NCBI GenBank assembly: GCA_963848825.1 | Contig: CAWKFA010000009.1 | Coordinates: 248,001-312,000 of the forward strand | DNA: 64,000 nucleotides | From: CAVVSQ01 sp963848825 | GTDB taxonomy: Bacteria > Planctomycetota > Planctomycetia > Gemmatales > Gemmataceae | Direction of reading: 5' to 3' | Part shown: positions 17,716 to 27,809 of the stretch, in pieces | How positions within the stretch are numbered: the stretch's first letter is position 1 | How the letters are laid out: every line of letters begins with the position of its first letter | Program-made: the position numbers and the translations under genes | Notes under the pieces: generated by a model | Databases searched by the model: none | Told to the model about the DNA's origin: nothing | What the model saw: only the letters and a program-made list of their open reading frames with translations

Positions 17716-18321
17716 TTATTCCGTAACAATCACTTTCGGCCGGCGCAAGATGAACTCGGGTTGCTGGCTGGCATAGCCGCGCTGACGTTGCTCCGCCACC
17801 CTGAGGCCATCCATTCCCTCGAGACGCATGCTGCCGACACGCTCGTGCAGGGCGGGGTTATAAGGGGCGCCCACAACCGCATCGTAAGGATGAATGCCAA
17901 AGCGTTTGATGGCATCGTGGACCTTGCGGTTCTGGATGGCCACGGCATCCATCCAGCGCTGCACCTTGTCGCCGCCAGGAACTTCGAGCGCTGGCGTCGG
18001 CCGTGACGCCACGATGTGGTCCAGGTCGATGGCCAGATCGAGGAGTTCGTTCAGCAGTGCCAGGCTGAAACGTTTCTCGCCTTGCACGTCCTGCTTGAGC
18101 TGCTGATAGGCCTTTTGCGTGTCGGCCGCGAAGGCATTGAAGCTGCCTTGAAGGGTGTCGCGGGCGCGATTCAACGTTTGCTCGAAGAGCTTGTGCTGCC
18201 GCTCGTTTTTCTCCCGCAAGGCAATGAAGGCCTCGAACAGGCGGTAAATTGACGACATGCCCTGGGCGGGCGTTTCGGCCTCCGGCTGGGAACTGTTTAG
18301 CGTTTTTAACTCATCGTTCAT
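17716..18321 (-). CDS. grpE: GrpE-like nucleotide exchange factor (divergent)
   Basis: A 201-residue protein with a long N-terminal helical region (about residues 25-110) and a C-terminal beta domain ending in the GrpE-like order: G-I-H-P-Y-D-A-V-V-G-A-P-Y-N-P-A-L-H-E-R-V, then Q-R-G-Y and I-L-R-R-P-K-V-I-V-T-E. GrpE drives ADP release from DnaK. The match is clear in the C-terminal domain and weaker in the helices, and no dnaK or dnaJ is adjacent, so it may be a secondary paralogue rather than the main GrpE. Confidence 0.72.
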   Translation of the reverse strand: MNDELKTLNSSQPEAETPAQGMSSIYRLFEAFIALREKNERQHKLFEQTLNRARDTLQGSFNAFAADTQKAYQQLKQDVQGEKRFSLALLNELLDLAIDLDHIVASRPTPALEVPGGDKVQRWMDAVAIQNRKVHDAIKRFGIHPYDAVVGAPYNPALHERVGSMRLEGMDGLRVAEQRQRGYASQQPEFILRRPKVIVTE

Positions 18322-18462
18322 GGCAGAGACGTCCTCGCGTGAGCCAGGCGATCCGCTGGGAAAATAACTCGCCCGGTAAGACAGACTGGCAATCTATCCT
18401 ACTTTTAGTGCTCTACGTAGAAGATATTGGAAACCTGGCAAGCCGTCCTACCGTGCTGGGCC

Positions 18463-19426
18463 CTAGCGAGAACGCCAAATGCGTTTTCTTACGAGGCCGA
18501 GCTCCTTCACGGCCGGGCGAATGGCATTGTAAAAGCGCTTGGAATCGCCTGGATAGCCCGCCGTCGGCGCCAGGCCGGGGACCTTGTCGCGCCAGAAGCG
18601 GTTGAACTCGTGCATGAGCAACTCGCGTAGATATTTGCATGTCATGGAGGCCAGGGCCACGCAAAAAGCTTCCATGTCCGCGCGGCTTGAAGGTGATGGT
18701 GATGGGACGATGCAGGCCAACGACCTCGTAGATGCTAACATCCGCTCCTTCCGCACGCGTCAGCACCATGCCCTCCGCGAAGGCCTCTTGCAGCATCGGC
18801 CCGTAGAAGTTGCGTCCGCCATGCTTATCGACGGTGATTTCCACCGGATCATCGTCGGGAAGATGAAGGCAATGGTCTAACAACTCCACAAGTCCGAGAG
18901 CCAGGACGGCCCCTTTGCTGCCCCAGGTATCGACGATGCCGTTGAAACGATGGGCCGCTACCAGGACGCCGGCCGCCAGGCCCCAATGAATGCCGACCGC
19001 CCTGGTGGCATGTCGCCAGGCTTCGATGCCGGCCGCCAGTAGCTCGGAAGCGACGGCGTGAGGCAAGTCGGTATCGCCAAGGAACCATTCCTCGCGCCGC
19101 ATCTCCTCGAGCGAGGCCCGGCAAAGCGTCTCCACCAGGTTGAGTAAACCCGCACAGTCCGGTCGCGGGACCAGTAAGCCCGAGCCCTGCAAAAAGGCCA
19201 GCACGGAGTGTTCCAGTTGGCACAAACCCTTGGCCTGCGAAAAGACCAATTTGGAGTCGGCCACCAGCAGGCGGTCATCAATCTCCCCATGCCGGCGAAC
19301 CGCCGTGCGCATGCTCTCCCACAGGTCCATCCCGGACTCAGGCACGCGGCAGGCCACGACCGCCATCACCAGCGGGCCCAAATTCGGTCCATAGCCCGCC
19401 TCGTCGATGCCGACTTGCCACGGCAT
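18463..19426 (-). CDS. Ribonuclease HII/HIII-like protein, one frame break
   Basis: The N-terminus V-G-I-D-E-A-G-Y-G-P-N-L-G-P-L-V-M matches the D-E-A-G active-site strand of type 2 RNases H, with further acidic residues in V-A-D-S-K and in E-I-T-V-D-K-H-G-G-R. The C-terminal part has D-M-E-A-F-C-V-A-L-A-S-M-T-C-K-Y and P-G-D-S-K-R-F. One surplus base at the GCGC at 18680-18683 breaks the frame; skipping it gives 320 residues. I chose the second ATG (19426) because AAGG lies 9 bases upstream. It probably cleaves RNA in RNA/DNA hybrids, though the family is divergent. Confidence 0.75.
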
Positions 19427-19552
19427 ATTGATCATCCTTGTCGTGACGCCGTTCGCGGCGGCGTGGCGATATCCAGTTTCGACTTATAAATTGACTGCAA
19501 AGACCTGTTCTGCCGCCGTTCCGCGCACGCCGGCTAAATCGAGGGCCTCAAC

Positions 19553-19897
19553 ATGATGAAAGACAATCTATTCCAGAAAATCATCAATCGCCAGGTTCCG
19601 GCGGAAATTGTTTACGAAGACGACCTCTGCCTGGCCTTCCGCGACATCCATCCCCAGGCACCCACCCATGTCATTCTCATTCCCAAAAAGGTAATCCCCA
19701 CGCACGCCGACATCACCGAAACGGACCGCCCCCTTCTTGGCCACCTCCATATCACCGCGGCCCAAGTCGCCCGCCAACTCGGCCTCGGCGACGGCTACCG
19801 CCTGGTCATAAATTGCCAGGACCGCGGCGGCCAGACCGTTCCGCATCTGCACATGCACATCCTCGGCGGCCGAGATATGACCTGGCCGCCGGGGTAG
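19553..19897 (+). CDS. HIT family (HINT-type) nucleotide hydrolase
   Basis: A 114-residue protein with the catalytic H-x-H-x-H of the family in V-P-H-L-H-M-H-I-L-G-G (about residues 97-107) and the usual N-terminal F-x-K-I-I-N-R-Q-V-P-A-E-I-V-Y-E-D. HINT proteins hydrolyse purine nucleoside phosphoramidates. Start could be either of two adjacent ATG codons. It is divergently oriented from the RNase H-like gene. The following roughly 300 bases to 20196 hold no gene I can support. Confidence 0.93.
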   Translation: MMKDNLFQKIINRQVPAEIVYEDDLCLAFRDIHPQAPTHVILIPKKVIPTHADITETDRPLLGHLHITAAQVARQLGLGDGYRLVINCQDRGGQTVPHLHMHILGGRDMTWPPG

Positions 19898-20196
19898 TAA
19901 ACGACAGCGCCGTGGGCTGGGTGTAGTTCAATCGGGAAGTTGTGCATGGGCGTCTCTGGCGCGGCATGATGGAAACACAGGGCCACAGGCAAGCATTGAG
20001 GAGGGAGTCGAAACCCGTTCGGGAACGGGATAGTGCGAGCTGACATAATGTCCCTCTTTCAGGAATCAAGCCCGTGCAATTGGCGCACTATTTAACGCTC
20101 GGCGAAGGCGGAAAATCGGCAATCAGCCGAAAAAAATGGGATGCGCGAACGACGGCGGCACAAGGCCATGGCATGCGTGGAGGGATTTCGTCCCAC

Positions 20197-21255
20197 TTAT
20201 TCAACCAAACCAAAATCGACGAGTTGTCCGTCGTGCCAGCCGGACAAGTTTCTAAGTGTTACGGGGTCGGCGTTTTCGCGCAAACTCCGAACCGAGCCAT
20301 CGGCAAAACAGAAGTTAGTAACCCCTTGATGGCGACTGCTGAAGTCGGCATCGTGCCAGATGATGTTGTCCGAGATTATTTTGCTTTGGGGTTTCGGAGA
20401 ATTTGGTTGAAGGCTGTCGCTCATAGCAACACTTGGTGCACAGATCCATGGCCAGACAGCGGCGAGGTAGTTATTGTAAATGCCATAATTAAGTCTCTGT
20501 TGGTTGCCGGTGTTTGTCCAATCGTGATTGATGACTGCCCTGTAACCCAAGTTTTCCCCAAACATCAAAGTGTTGCCAGCACCATCGGCAGCGGAAACCA
20601 TGGCCAGAGAAATCTTATAACGGGCGTACATTACTCCCTCATACAGGTCCTCGTCATTTTCTGCAGACTTCGTTTCACTCCACCAGCCGGCTACCCCGAT
20701 GTAATTCGTACGGCCGATGTCCCCAGCGGTGACGATTTCCCCTGGCGCCTTGAACGAATAGTTGGCGGGTAGCGAGCCATCGAATAAACCCAACTGCAAG
20801 GCAAATGAGGAGTCGTAATCAGCCTGAGGACACGTATAGACAGGAATCTGGGCACGTGCGGCCTGGAGGCCGCTCGTGTATTTATACCATGCAGCGCCGC
20901 TCTGCCGCCTTTCAAAAAAATTTTGCGGGACAGGATTAGGGCCCATGAAAAAGGTGCTATATACGTTTTCCTGCTCAACATAAGGAAGGAGGTACGCCAG
21001 AGGCCCGGGCCCGCCGACAAAAGTTTTGCCATTCCAAATTACATTTTCACCGGGCGGCAGTAATCGATTGGTATTGTCATAGGCGTGGGCGGCTAGGCCG
21101 ACGTGCTTGAGGTTATTTTGGCACTGAACGAGATTTGCTGACTGGCGCACTTTCTGGACGGCCGGAATCAAAAGCGCCACCAAGATCGTAATTATTGCGA
21201 TCACGACGAGAAGTTCCACCAGAGTGAAGCCGGCGCGTTTGTAAAGAAAGGCCAT
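20197..21255 (-). CDS. DUF1559 pseudopilin-like secreted protein
   Basis: A 352-residue protein with a type IV prepilin-like N-terminus (R-A-G-F-T-L-V-E-L-L-V-V-I-A-I-I) starting at the ATG preceded by GGGAGGA; an upstream ATG lacks this. The DUF1559 signature follows: A-N-L-V-Q-C-Q-N-N-L-K-H-V-G-L-A-A-H-A-Y, a Y-V-E-Q-E block, and the C-terminal F-C-F-A-D-G-S-V-R. These proteins are greatly expanded in planctomycetes; they are presumably processed by a prepilin peptidase and displayed outside the cytoplasm. It lies directly downstream of the ECF sigma gene and may be its target. Confidence 0.93.
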   Translation of the reverse strand: MAFLYKRAGFTLVELLVVIAIITILVALLIPAVQKVRQSANLVQCQNNLKHVGLAAHAYDNTNRLLPPGENVIWNGKTFVGGPGPLAYLLPYVEQENVYSTFFMGPNPVPQNFFERRQSGAAWYKYTSGLQAARAQIPVYTCPQADYDSSFALQLGLFDGSLPANYSFKAPGEIVTAGDIGRTNYIGVAGWWSETKSAENDEDLYEGVMYARYKISLAMVSAADGAGNTLMFGENLGYRAVINHDWTNTGNQQRLNYGIYNNYLAAVWPWICAPSVAMSDSLQPNSPKPQSKIISDNIIWHDADFSSRHQGVTNFCFADGSVRSLRENADPVTLRNLSGWHDGQLVDFGLVE

Positions 21256-21283
21256 CGTATCCTCCCGAAAAAAGGAACGCACG

Positions 21284-22880
21284 CTATTTTTTCAGGCCAT
21301 TTTTACCCTGGAGCGGATTTCCAACCAACCCCGCCACAATGATGCGGAGGACGAGCTTGTTCCCTTCGATCGAGGGCGACAACTGACCGCCGATCTTGGC
21401 CTTTTTCCCGACCACATCAATCAGGCCCTCGGGGCCTTTGACCGCTTCCGTGCGGAAGCCGGACTCCCACCTGATGTTAGCTACGGGGCTCGTCGCAAAT
21501 TTCTCTCCTGTCAGGTACATCGAGACTTCGCCTGCCTCGGTGGGAAGCGTCAAACGGATTAGGCCGTTTTCGTCTACCGGGTTTGCAAAAAAAAGCTTAC
21601 CGCCTTGTTGAGCCATCCAGGAAAAGCTGCCGACTGGCTGGCTGAGCCGGAAGTTCCAGACCACGCCGCTACGAACAACGAATTCCTTCGGGACGACCGG
21701 TATTACACCTGTGAGGTCGAAAACCTTTTCCGGAAAGTTCTCGTTCGAAGCCCAGTAGCCGGGTGGCGGTATGAGCCAGCCCCATTTAAAGGATCCCGGC
21801 CCGGAATTCAGCGTGAAATTTCCACCGGCCCCAGTTTTGGCAATTGTCCTCGTGCCAGGGTAATCCTTGCCGAAGTCGGTATTTACTCCGGCCATTGTTC
21901 CGCTCGGCACACCGCCCCGATGGATGCCAATAACGGCCCCGGCTACAGGTGCGCCGGTACCCTCCACCCGCACGATGCCTCTTACAGTAAACTCGTCGCT
22001 CACGGCTTCCGCTTGCTCGGGTCCCAGAGGATCGTCCTCTGCATGCCTTCCCGCCAAGGCGACGCGTGCCAACTGCCCCACCCCGTAACACGCCAAAGCA
22101 ATTGCCAGGATCACCCCCGCCACGATTTTCAGTTTCGCCAAAAGCATGTCCTTCACGATGCCGTCCGACAAGGCGACGACCTGCGCCGGCATGACCATGG
22201 CGGCGGTTTTGCCGGACGCGAGCAGGGCCGCGCTCTTGATCAATCCCGACAGCAATTCCGCCGGCACGGCCGCTGACGCGTTTTGGGCCAGCACCGCCCC
22301 CAGTGCCACGCCAGAGATCGCCCGGCCGTTGCGAGCCAACCGCTTAGCCAGCAGGTGGCGCCACGCGACAGCCGGCTCGACAGTGAACCTTCCGGGCAGC
22401 CGAGGGATTGGGCCGCCTCTTTGTGCGTTTTGCCTTCCAGGTCGCAGAGGATGATGGGAATCCGGTACTTATCCGGCAGACGGTTTAGTTCCTGATCCAA
22501 AAAGGGAAGCAGGTCGCTCCAGAGTTCTTGCTTGATCGCCGCCGGTTCGTGTATGTCCGCCATCTGGGTTTCCCTGGTCCGGCGCCGGCCCGCTTCGGCT
22601 CGTGCTTTCAGGGCTGCCTTGTAAGCCACGCCATAAAGCCAATTGGGCAGCATTTCACGCGGGGCAATTGAAGCGGCTTTGCGAATGAAAACAAAAAAAG
22701 TGGTCTGGAAAGCATCCTCGGCGTCCTGCCGGTGTCGCGCCAGCGCAAGCACACCCCCATGACCATGGGGCCATACCGGCGCGCCAGGGCCGCAAACGCA
22801 GCTTCATCCCTGTGTTCGATGAAAAGAGCCAAGAGCCGCCCATCGGGCAAGCCCGCTTCGTCCTGCTGAGCCAATGTCAT
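21284..22880 (-). CDS. ECF sigma factor with membrane and carboxypeptidase-like tail, two frame breaks
   Basis: The first 185 residues form a sigma-70 ECF core: region 2 (R-R-Y-G-P-M-V-M-G-V, then R-H-R-Q-D-A-E-D-A-F-Q-T-T-F) and region 4 (L-P-D-K-Y-R-I-P-I-I-L-C-D-L-E-G-K-T-H with C-P-E-G-S-L). A hydrophobic linker and a membrane helix (A-G-V-I-L-A-I-A-L-A) lead to a C-terminal carboxypeptidase-regulatory-like domain (G-I-V-R-V-E-G-T-G-A-P-V-A-G-A-V-I-G). Single missing bases near 22743-22746 (GCGC) and 22357-22362 (GGCGCC) break the frame; correcting both gives 532 residues. Tail-bearing ECF factors are typical of planctomycetes and may sense signals directly. Confidence 0.85.
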
Positions 22881-23114
22881 GTCCGGGTACGATTTGGCAG
22901 GTCCGCCCCACAGGAAGGGCGGAGTATTCGCTCGGGCGAAAAGCCTGCCCTACAATATACTCCTTGCTTAGAACGATTTCCTTGCATTTATTTTTTGAGA
23001 ATTCCACATTCTTGATGTTTTTCAACTCGGACTGTCGGTCGCGACGTCGACCAAAGTGGGCGATGCTGTGGTCAGGCTAACATTGGATTGTGCGAATTGA
23101 GATCATGACACAAC

Positions 23115-24455
23115 TCAGATGGGGGCGGCGCGGGGCCTTTTGAGACGCCCAGGTGACAACAACCGATCAGCGGCCCAAATCACCAATAAAACCTTCACGC
23201 CCAAAAGGGGCAGCGCGTAGCGGTCGTAATAGCTGATAGCGATATACGGAAGCAGATAGATGACGTAGGCGCCGATCACGATCCACTGATACTGGTGAAG
23301 CTTTGTTTGCGTCGCCGAAAAGCACAGAAACAGAAACCCAAAAAAAGGCAAAGCGTGAATTACGCGGTCGGTCCAAAGCATCCACGGCCGCCTGGCCGCC
23401 TCGGCCCTGAAAAGAGGTTCATACCAGACGGTCGCCACCAAAAACCGGTGGCAGGTTCGGTCGAGGTAATCGACGGGGTCGGCCCAGACCGAGTCCCAGA
23501 ACTGCTTTCGTTTCAGGTCCAGGAAGGCTATTTCGCCCAGCGCCTTGAACTGTTGTCGCTCGGTTTCTTGAACCCAAACACCCGACGGGGATCCGAGCAG
23601 CCCCGTCGGCACCAGGCACTGGGATTGATACAACTCAAAAGCCAGGTTCGACCTCACCGGGATGATTCTCCCGAAGACTTGATAGTTGCGAACGGTCCAC
23701 GGCACCAGCGTGCCGCTGGCGAGCAGCAGGGCCAGCGTAAACCGAAGCCAACTTCGGTTCACATACGCAATTTTCAAAGATAGAAGCCCCCAGATCATGG
23801 CCGCGATCGGATTAATAAGGGCGCAAAGCCCGCCCCAAATGCCCCAGGAGGAAGCTTTCTTCCAATTGGCCAAAGGTTCGAACCAGCAAAACCCCATGAC
23901 CAAGACATCCATGGCTAGCAAGGTCAGCCACCATTCAAAGTTCTGCTGAAACCACCAGCGAAAACCGCACAGAAGCCCGCCCAAGAATATCGTGGCCGCG
24001 ATGAGCGGTCCGACCCGCGTGCAGGTTTGCGCTGCCAGCGTCATGATCAAAAGCCCGGTCCCGATCATCACGAATACTTGCAAAAAAATCAGCACGGCCA
24101 TGACAGCGTCCTTGTCGCCATCCAAAGTGCGGAACAGGCCCGCCAAAAAGAATGGCAAGGCAGGCGGCGTCCAGGCGGTCGGGCCGGTTGGCTGGCTAAA
24201 GGGATGCGCGAAGCCCTCGCCATTGGCCAGCGCTTTGCCGATGTTAAAATACTCCCCATTTTGAAATTTGTTTTTGTTCTGATTAACACCCGCCTCGAAA
24301 GGTGGAAAAAAACGGTAATCGTTCAAGTCGGTGACCGCAAATGACAAATTCGCCCAGGCCGCGCATGCGAATATCACAAACGTCAGAGCTAAGAACGCGG
24401 GGAGAAATCCACGACCAGCGAGGGTTGACGGAGGATTATTGGGCGGTGGAGTCAT
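23115..24455 (-). CDS. Polytopic membrane protein, glycosyltransferase 39-like
   Basis: A 446-residue protein with about ten hydrophobic helices. A short N-terminal helix is followed by an extracytoplasmic loop with D-L-N-D-Y and E-G-F-A-H-P-F, then T-A-W-T-P-P-A-L-P-F-F-L-A, which resembles the first loop of PMT/ArnT-type glycosyltransferases that use lipid-linked sugar donors. The acidic motif is atypical, so function is not certain. A partial degraded copy of its C-terminal half occurs at 27355-27600, upstream of paralogous DUF1583-like genes. Confidence 0.6.
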   Translation of the reverse strand: MTPPPNNPPSTLAGRGFLPAFLALTFVIFACAAWANLSFAVTDLNDYRFFPPFEAGVNQNKNKFQNGEYFNIGKALANGEGFAHPFSQPTGPTAWTPPALPFFLAGLFRTLDGDKDAVMAVLIFLQVFVMIGTGLLIMTLAAQTCTRVGPLIAATIFLGGLLCGFRWWFQQNFEWWLTLLAMDVLVMGFCWFEPLANWKKASSWGIWGGLCALINPIAAMIWGLLSLKIAYVNRSWLRFTLALLLASGTLVPWTVRNYQVFGRIIPVRSNLAFELYQSQCLVPTGLLGSPSGVWVQETERQQFKALGEIAFLDLKRKQFWDSVWADPVDYLDRTCHRFLVATVWYEPLFRAEAARRPWMLWTDRVIHALPFFGFLFLCFSATQTKLHQYQWIVIGAYVIYLLPYIAISYYDRYALPLLGVKVLLVIWAADRLLSPGRLKRPRAAPI

Positions 24456-24538
24456 TTACGATCCTATGAACATGCAGGCGCTGCACATGACGGAATCTAC
24501 AGCCCCTTCGCCTTACCCCCTGATGACCGGCTGCACGG

Positions 24539-25507
24539 TCAGCCAGGTCGTGGCGCCGGTCGTCTAAGGTTTAACCTCTGCCCCGAATCGGAAGGATTCT
24601 GTTTAATGTTCACGCGCGCTTTACGTATGGCGATACATACGCCGCCGATCACCATGACGGTAGCGAACAACCCGGCGACCAGCCACAGCGATGTCCGCTT
24701 CTGCGCGTGCGTATCTTCATTGGCAACGAGTGAAGTTCGATCCATGAACTGTTTGGGATTCGTCGACTCTAAATTCCCTTTTATCCGGATGTCAAGTAGC
24801 CGTATGTCCACAAAACTCGAGGCGCCATTTGGATTAATACCTACTCTAAATCGGAAAACATCATCACTGCCCAGATGGACCTTAAACAATTCCCGGAATT
24901 CCTTGCTGCCTACTTCGGCGTCGGACAACACGGCGACGGGGCCAATACGCTCGATCCGCATTTGACCGGACTTGCCGCCGACAATAGGAATCGAGATTTC
25001 CCTGAACCCTGGAATGTCTTGTCGTTTGCCTAGCGCGTTGGTGGTTCTTCGGCCGAAAATATACCGGCCACTGCCATCGCGATTTATAAAGCGGGTAAAT
25101 CCAAGCGTCTCCATGGTCAGACTGTTGGTCGTCAGATGGATTTCGAAGCTTATGCCGTTACCGGCATTTTCTGGGTCCACTTTGATAATTTCATAACCCG
25201 CGGTGATTTGAAAATCGCCCTGGGCCTTAATTGGGGCGATCACTCCAGTTTCTATATGTTTCACATCGCGGGCCGGCAAAGTAAGACGCAGCCCATCCGC
25301 TTCGGGCGTCAGAAACGCGATGGCACCCTCGAAGGATGGTTGGACTCTCAATTCCTTGATTTCTTTGTTGTGGAAATCCTGATGGAACTCCGTCAATGGT
25401 ACCTTCCGCGAATCAGTTTCCTCTTCGCTGCCGAGGTACCATGAAGCAATCCCCAGCCCGAAGGCCAACAGTATCAAGGAAATCAAGAGACAGCGTAATT
25501 TAGCCAT
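24539..25507 (-). CDS. DUF1583-like membrane-anchored protein (copy C)
   Basis: A 322-residue protein with an N-terminal helix (L-I-S-L-I-L-L-A-F-G-L-G), a central domain of about 200 residues (F-H-Q-D-F-H-N-K, G-D-F-Q-I-T-A-G-Y-E-I, K-S-G-Q-M-R-I-E-R, V-D-I-R-L-L-D-I-R-I-K-G), and a C-terminal membrane helix (W-L-V-A-G-L-F-A-T-V-M-V-I-G-G-V). The central domain looks like the concanavalin-like DUF1583 type seen in planctomycetes; I assign this with caution. Its start overlaps the end of the upstream paralogue by eight bases, so they form one transcript. Confidence 0.65.
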   Translation of the reverse strand: MAKLRCLLISLILLAFGLGIASWYLGSEEETDSRKVPLTEFHQDFHNKEIKELRVQPSFEGAIAFLTPEADGLRLTLPARDVKHIETGVIAPIKAQGDFQITAGYEIIKVDPENAGNGISFEIHLTTNSLTMETLGFTRFINRDGSGRYIFGRRTTNALGKRQDIPGFREISIPIVGGKSGQMRIERIGPVAVLSDAEVGSKEFRELFKVHLGSDDVFRFRVGINPNGASSFVDIRLLDIRIKGNLESTNPKQFMDRTSLVANEDTHAQKRTSLWLVAGLFATVMVIGGVCIAIRKARVNIKQNPSDSGQRLNLRRPAPRPG

Positions 25508-27354
25508 GGGATCGCTCTGCAAGAGATGACCGCGTTTTGCGAGAAAAGATCCATACGCCGCCGATCAGGGTTACGGTGGCCAACAACCCGGCCACGAGCC
25601 ACAGGGAGGTTCCGCGCGCGCCGTTCCCTTGGACGTGGAAGCTAATGTCCCTTTGACGCGGACGTCAACCAGCCGAAGGTCCACGAATTCGGCATTACGC
25701 GGGTTAATGCCTATCCGGAGCTTGGCGAGATCTTCAGGACCCAGAGGAGCGCGGAACAGTTCCTGGAAATCCTGTCCCGGATCGGCAAATGACATGATGG
25801 CCTCCGTTCCCTGCGCGCGATACGGATCCGCCCAGACTTGGCGGCTGCCCGGAAAGGGCTACTTCCGATCGAAAGCCCGGCGAGGTTTTCGCGTTTCCCT
25901 TGCGCATTCGTGGTCAAGCGATTGCCAAAAAATGTGCCGCTGGAATTCAGGACGCGGTGCAAAGCGAGGGCTTCGTTCGTGGGGGATTTCGTTGCGAGAT
26001 AAATCTCGAAGGTCGCATTGCGGCCCTCGTGAACCTTCACAATCTCATACCCAGCAGTGATCTCAAAGTCGCCATGCACATCGACGGGCGGCAATACACC
26101 GGTTTCCACGAGTTTGCCCTTATTGGCCAACAACGTAATGCGCAGTCCCGCCGGTTCGCACTTCATGAAATCGGCGGCGCCCAGAAAGGATGGTTTGATC
26201 CCCAAGTCCTCGATCTTTTTGTTGCGAAAATCCTCGTAAAACTCCGTAAGGTTTCCGGAATCTGTGTCGTCTCCGCGGTTGGCGAACCAAAGGGCCAACC
26301 CGACACCCAAGCTGACCAGGATTACGGGAATCACGAAAAGAAGGAGTTTGGATTTAGGAAAGCCGTTTGTTTGCGGCATTTGCGTGATATATTTGCTCTT
26401 TTGTTCTGACGGATGCACAGTGGGTTGCAATTCTTCGGCCGACTGGGCGGCGGCATTCGCGGGCAAGCCCAACGTTCGGCGATGTCGGATCGCCATAAGG
26501 ACGACGCCAAGGGCCAGCGTCCCCAAGATCAGGAATATCGCCACCCATAGAGCTTTTCGGGACGGCTCCTCATTGACTTTGACCGTGCCGGCGGCAAAGG
26601 TTGGCTCACCTGTGGCCCTGTCTTTTAGATTTGGCAGATTTTCGGCGCGAACTCGGAGGTCGAGCAGCCGCACGTCCAAGACGTTGCCGGCGTTTCCTGG
26701 CTGAGCAGCCAACCTCAATAAAGAAACGTCTTCCGTGCCCAGATCAAAGCGGTACAGGTCGTGAAACGTTTTGTCGGCCTTTTCCGACGCGGAAAGCACA
26801 ACATCCGAGCCGCTGCGGCTGACCCGCAACAGCCCAGACTTGCCGGTGGCCGGCATGCGTTTAAACGGAAAACCTTCTCGATTTCCCTTGTCGTTCGTGG
26901 CCATGCGGAGTGCGAAGTAGCCGGCGTTGCCATCCGGCCAAATCTTGTGGCAAAATACAACAGCAGTCGCCTTGGGACCGTTTGTTCTTAGATATAACTC
27001 GAAGCTCACGCCGTCGCCTTTATTCTGGGGGATCGCGTTGAGGATTTCGAAACCGGTGGTAAGTTCAAAATCGCCTTTGATGCTGAAATAGGCGGCCACA
27101 CCGGCGTGCTCCGAATTTTGTTGCTCGCCAGACAGAATGATTCGCAACCCGTCCTGTTCTGACTTGATCCGTGTGGCGGCGTCCGTTCCATCGAGTCTGA
27201 AGTTGTTGTCGGGGAAATGAACGTTTCGGAAATCCTGGTAAAACTCCACCTTGAGATCGGCAGGTTTCGTTTTCTTATCAGCGTCGTCCGCCGCGACAAA
27301 TCCAGGAATTACGAGCGCTGCCACGATGCCGATTGCAAGCACAGGACGCCACAT
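25500..27354 (-). CDS. Two-domain DUF1583-like protein (copies A and B), two frame breaks
   Basis: A signal peptide (M-W-R-P-V-L-A-I-G-I) starts copy A (F-Y-Q-D-F-R-N, G-D-F-E-L-T-T-G-F-E-I, V-R-L-L-D-L-R-V), which ends in a membrane helix. After a polar linker (S-E-Q-K-S-K-Y) and a second helix, copy B follows (F-Y-E-D-F-R-N-K, G-D-F-E-I-T-A-G-Y-E-I, V-D-L-R-L-V-D-V-R-V) and also ends in a helix (S-L-W-L-V-A-G-L-L-A-T-V). No stop separates A and B, so this is either a fusion or two genes joined by an error near M-P-Q-T-N-G. Missing bases at 25813-25818 and 25613-25621 (both GCGCGC runs) break copy B; corrected length is 618 residues. Confidence 0.6.
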
Positions 27355-27600
27355 GAGATTCTCCAAAAGCGGACACGCATAGCGTTCGTAGTAGCTAATA
27401 ACGATGTACGGAAAAAGGCAAAGAATATAGACGGGGATCACCACGCGTTTCGGGATGAAGGGGTTTCCAAAACGAAGTGAAGATCAGAAAATGAAGGGCC
27501 AAGAAGGGCAGCGGGTGGGTCAAGCGAGGATAAAGCGTCCGAATACCAGATAGTTGTGTATCGTCCGCGGCAAATGTCGGTGGTTTCAGGGGGTTTTGAG
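27355..27600 (-). pseudogene. Remnant of a second glycosyltransferase 39-like gene
   Basis: Fragments on the minus strand match the intact gene at 23115-24455 in order. One reads T-I-H-N-Y-L-V-F-G-R-F-I (compare T-V-R-N-Y-Q-V-F-G-R-I-I). It then jumps about 120 residues ahead to H-P-L-P-F-L-A-L-H-F-L (compare H-A-L-P-F-F-G-F-L-F-L). After a frame change comes P-Y-I-V-I-S-Y-Y-E-R-Y-A (compare P-Y-I-A-I-S-Y-Y-D-R-Y-A). The copy has an internal deletion, a stop and no N-terminal half, so it is dead. It lies directly upstream of the DUF1583-like copies, showing that the glycosyltransferase plus DUF unit was duplicated as a block. The remaining bases to 27809 hold only a short palindrome. Confidence 0.75.
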
Positions 27601-27642
27601 GCAAAGCCGGCCCAGGAGGATCAACCCAGGCTCGTGCACCTT

Positions 27643-27660
27643 CACGTGGACTGAAGTCCA
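27643..27660. repeat. 18-base palindrome
   Basis: CGTGGACTGAAGTCCACG is a perfect hairpin-forming palindrome apart from its two central bases. It sits in non-coding DNA between the pseudogene and the TPP-enzyme gene. Only one copy is visible in this window, so calling it a dispersed repeat is an inference. Confidence 0.5.
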
Positions 27661-27809
27661 CGCCACCATATGTCAAATGCACACGCAAGCGTTAAATGCA
27701 CACGCCAGCCCATCTCGCTCTGAATTAAAATACCCATCCTGCCGATAACTTCCATAACGCCAAGCTTCGCGCGCATGCGCGTCGCGGTCTTCAAGGAGGA
27801 GGTGCGCCT

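Noticed and set aside
19795..20046. Minus-strand frame after the HIT gene
   Set aside because: It overlaps the HIT gene's catalytic end in antisense and shows no family features.
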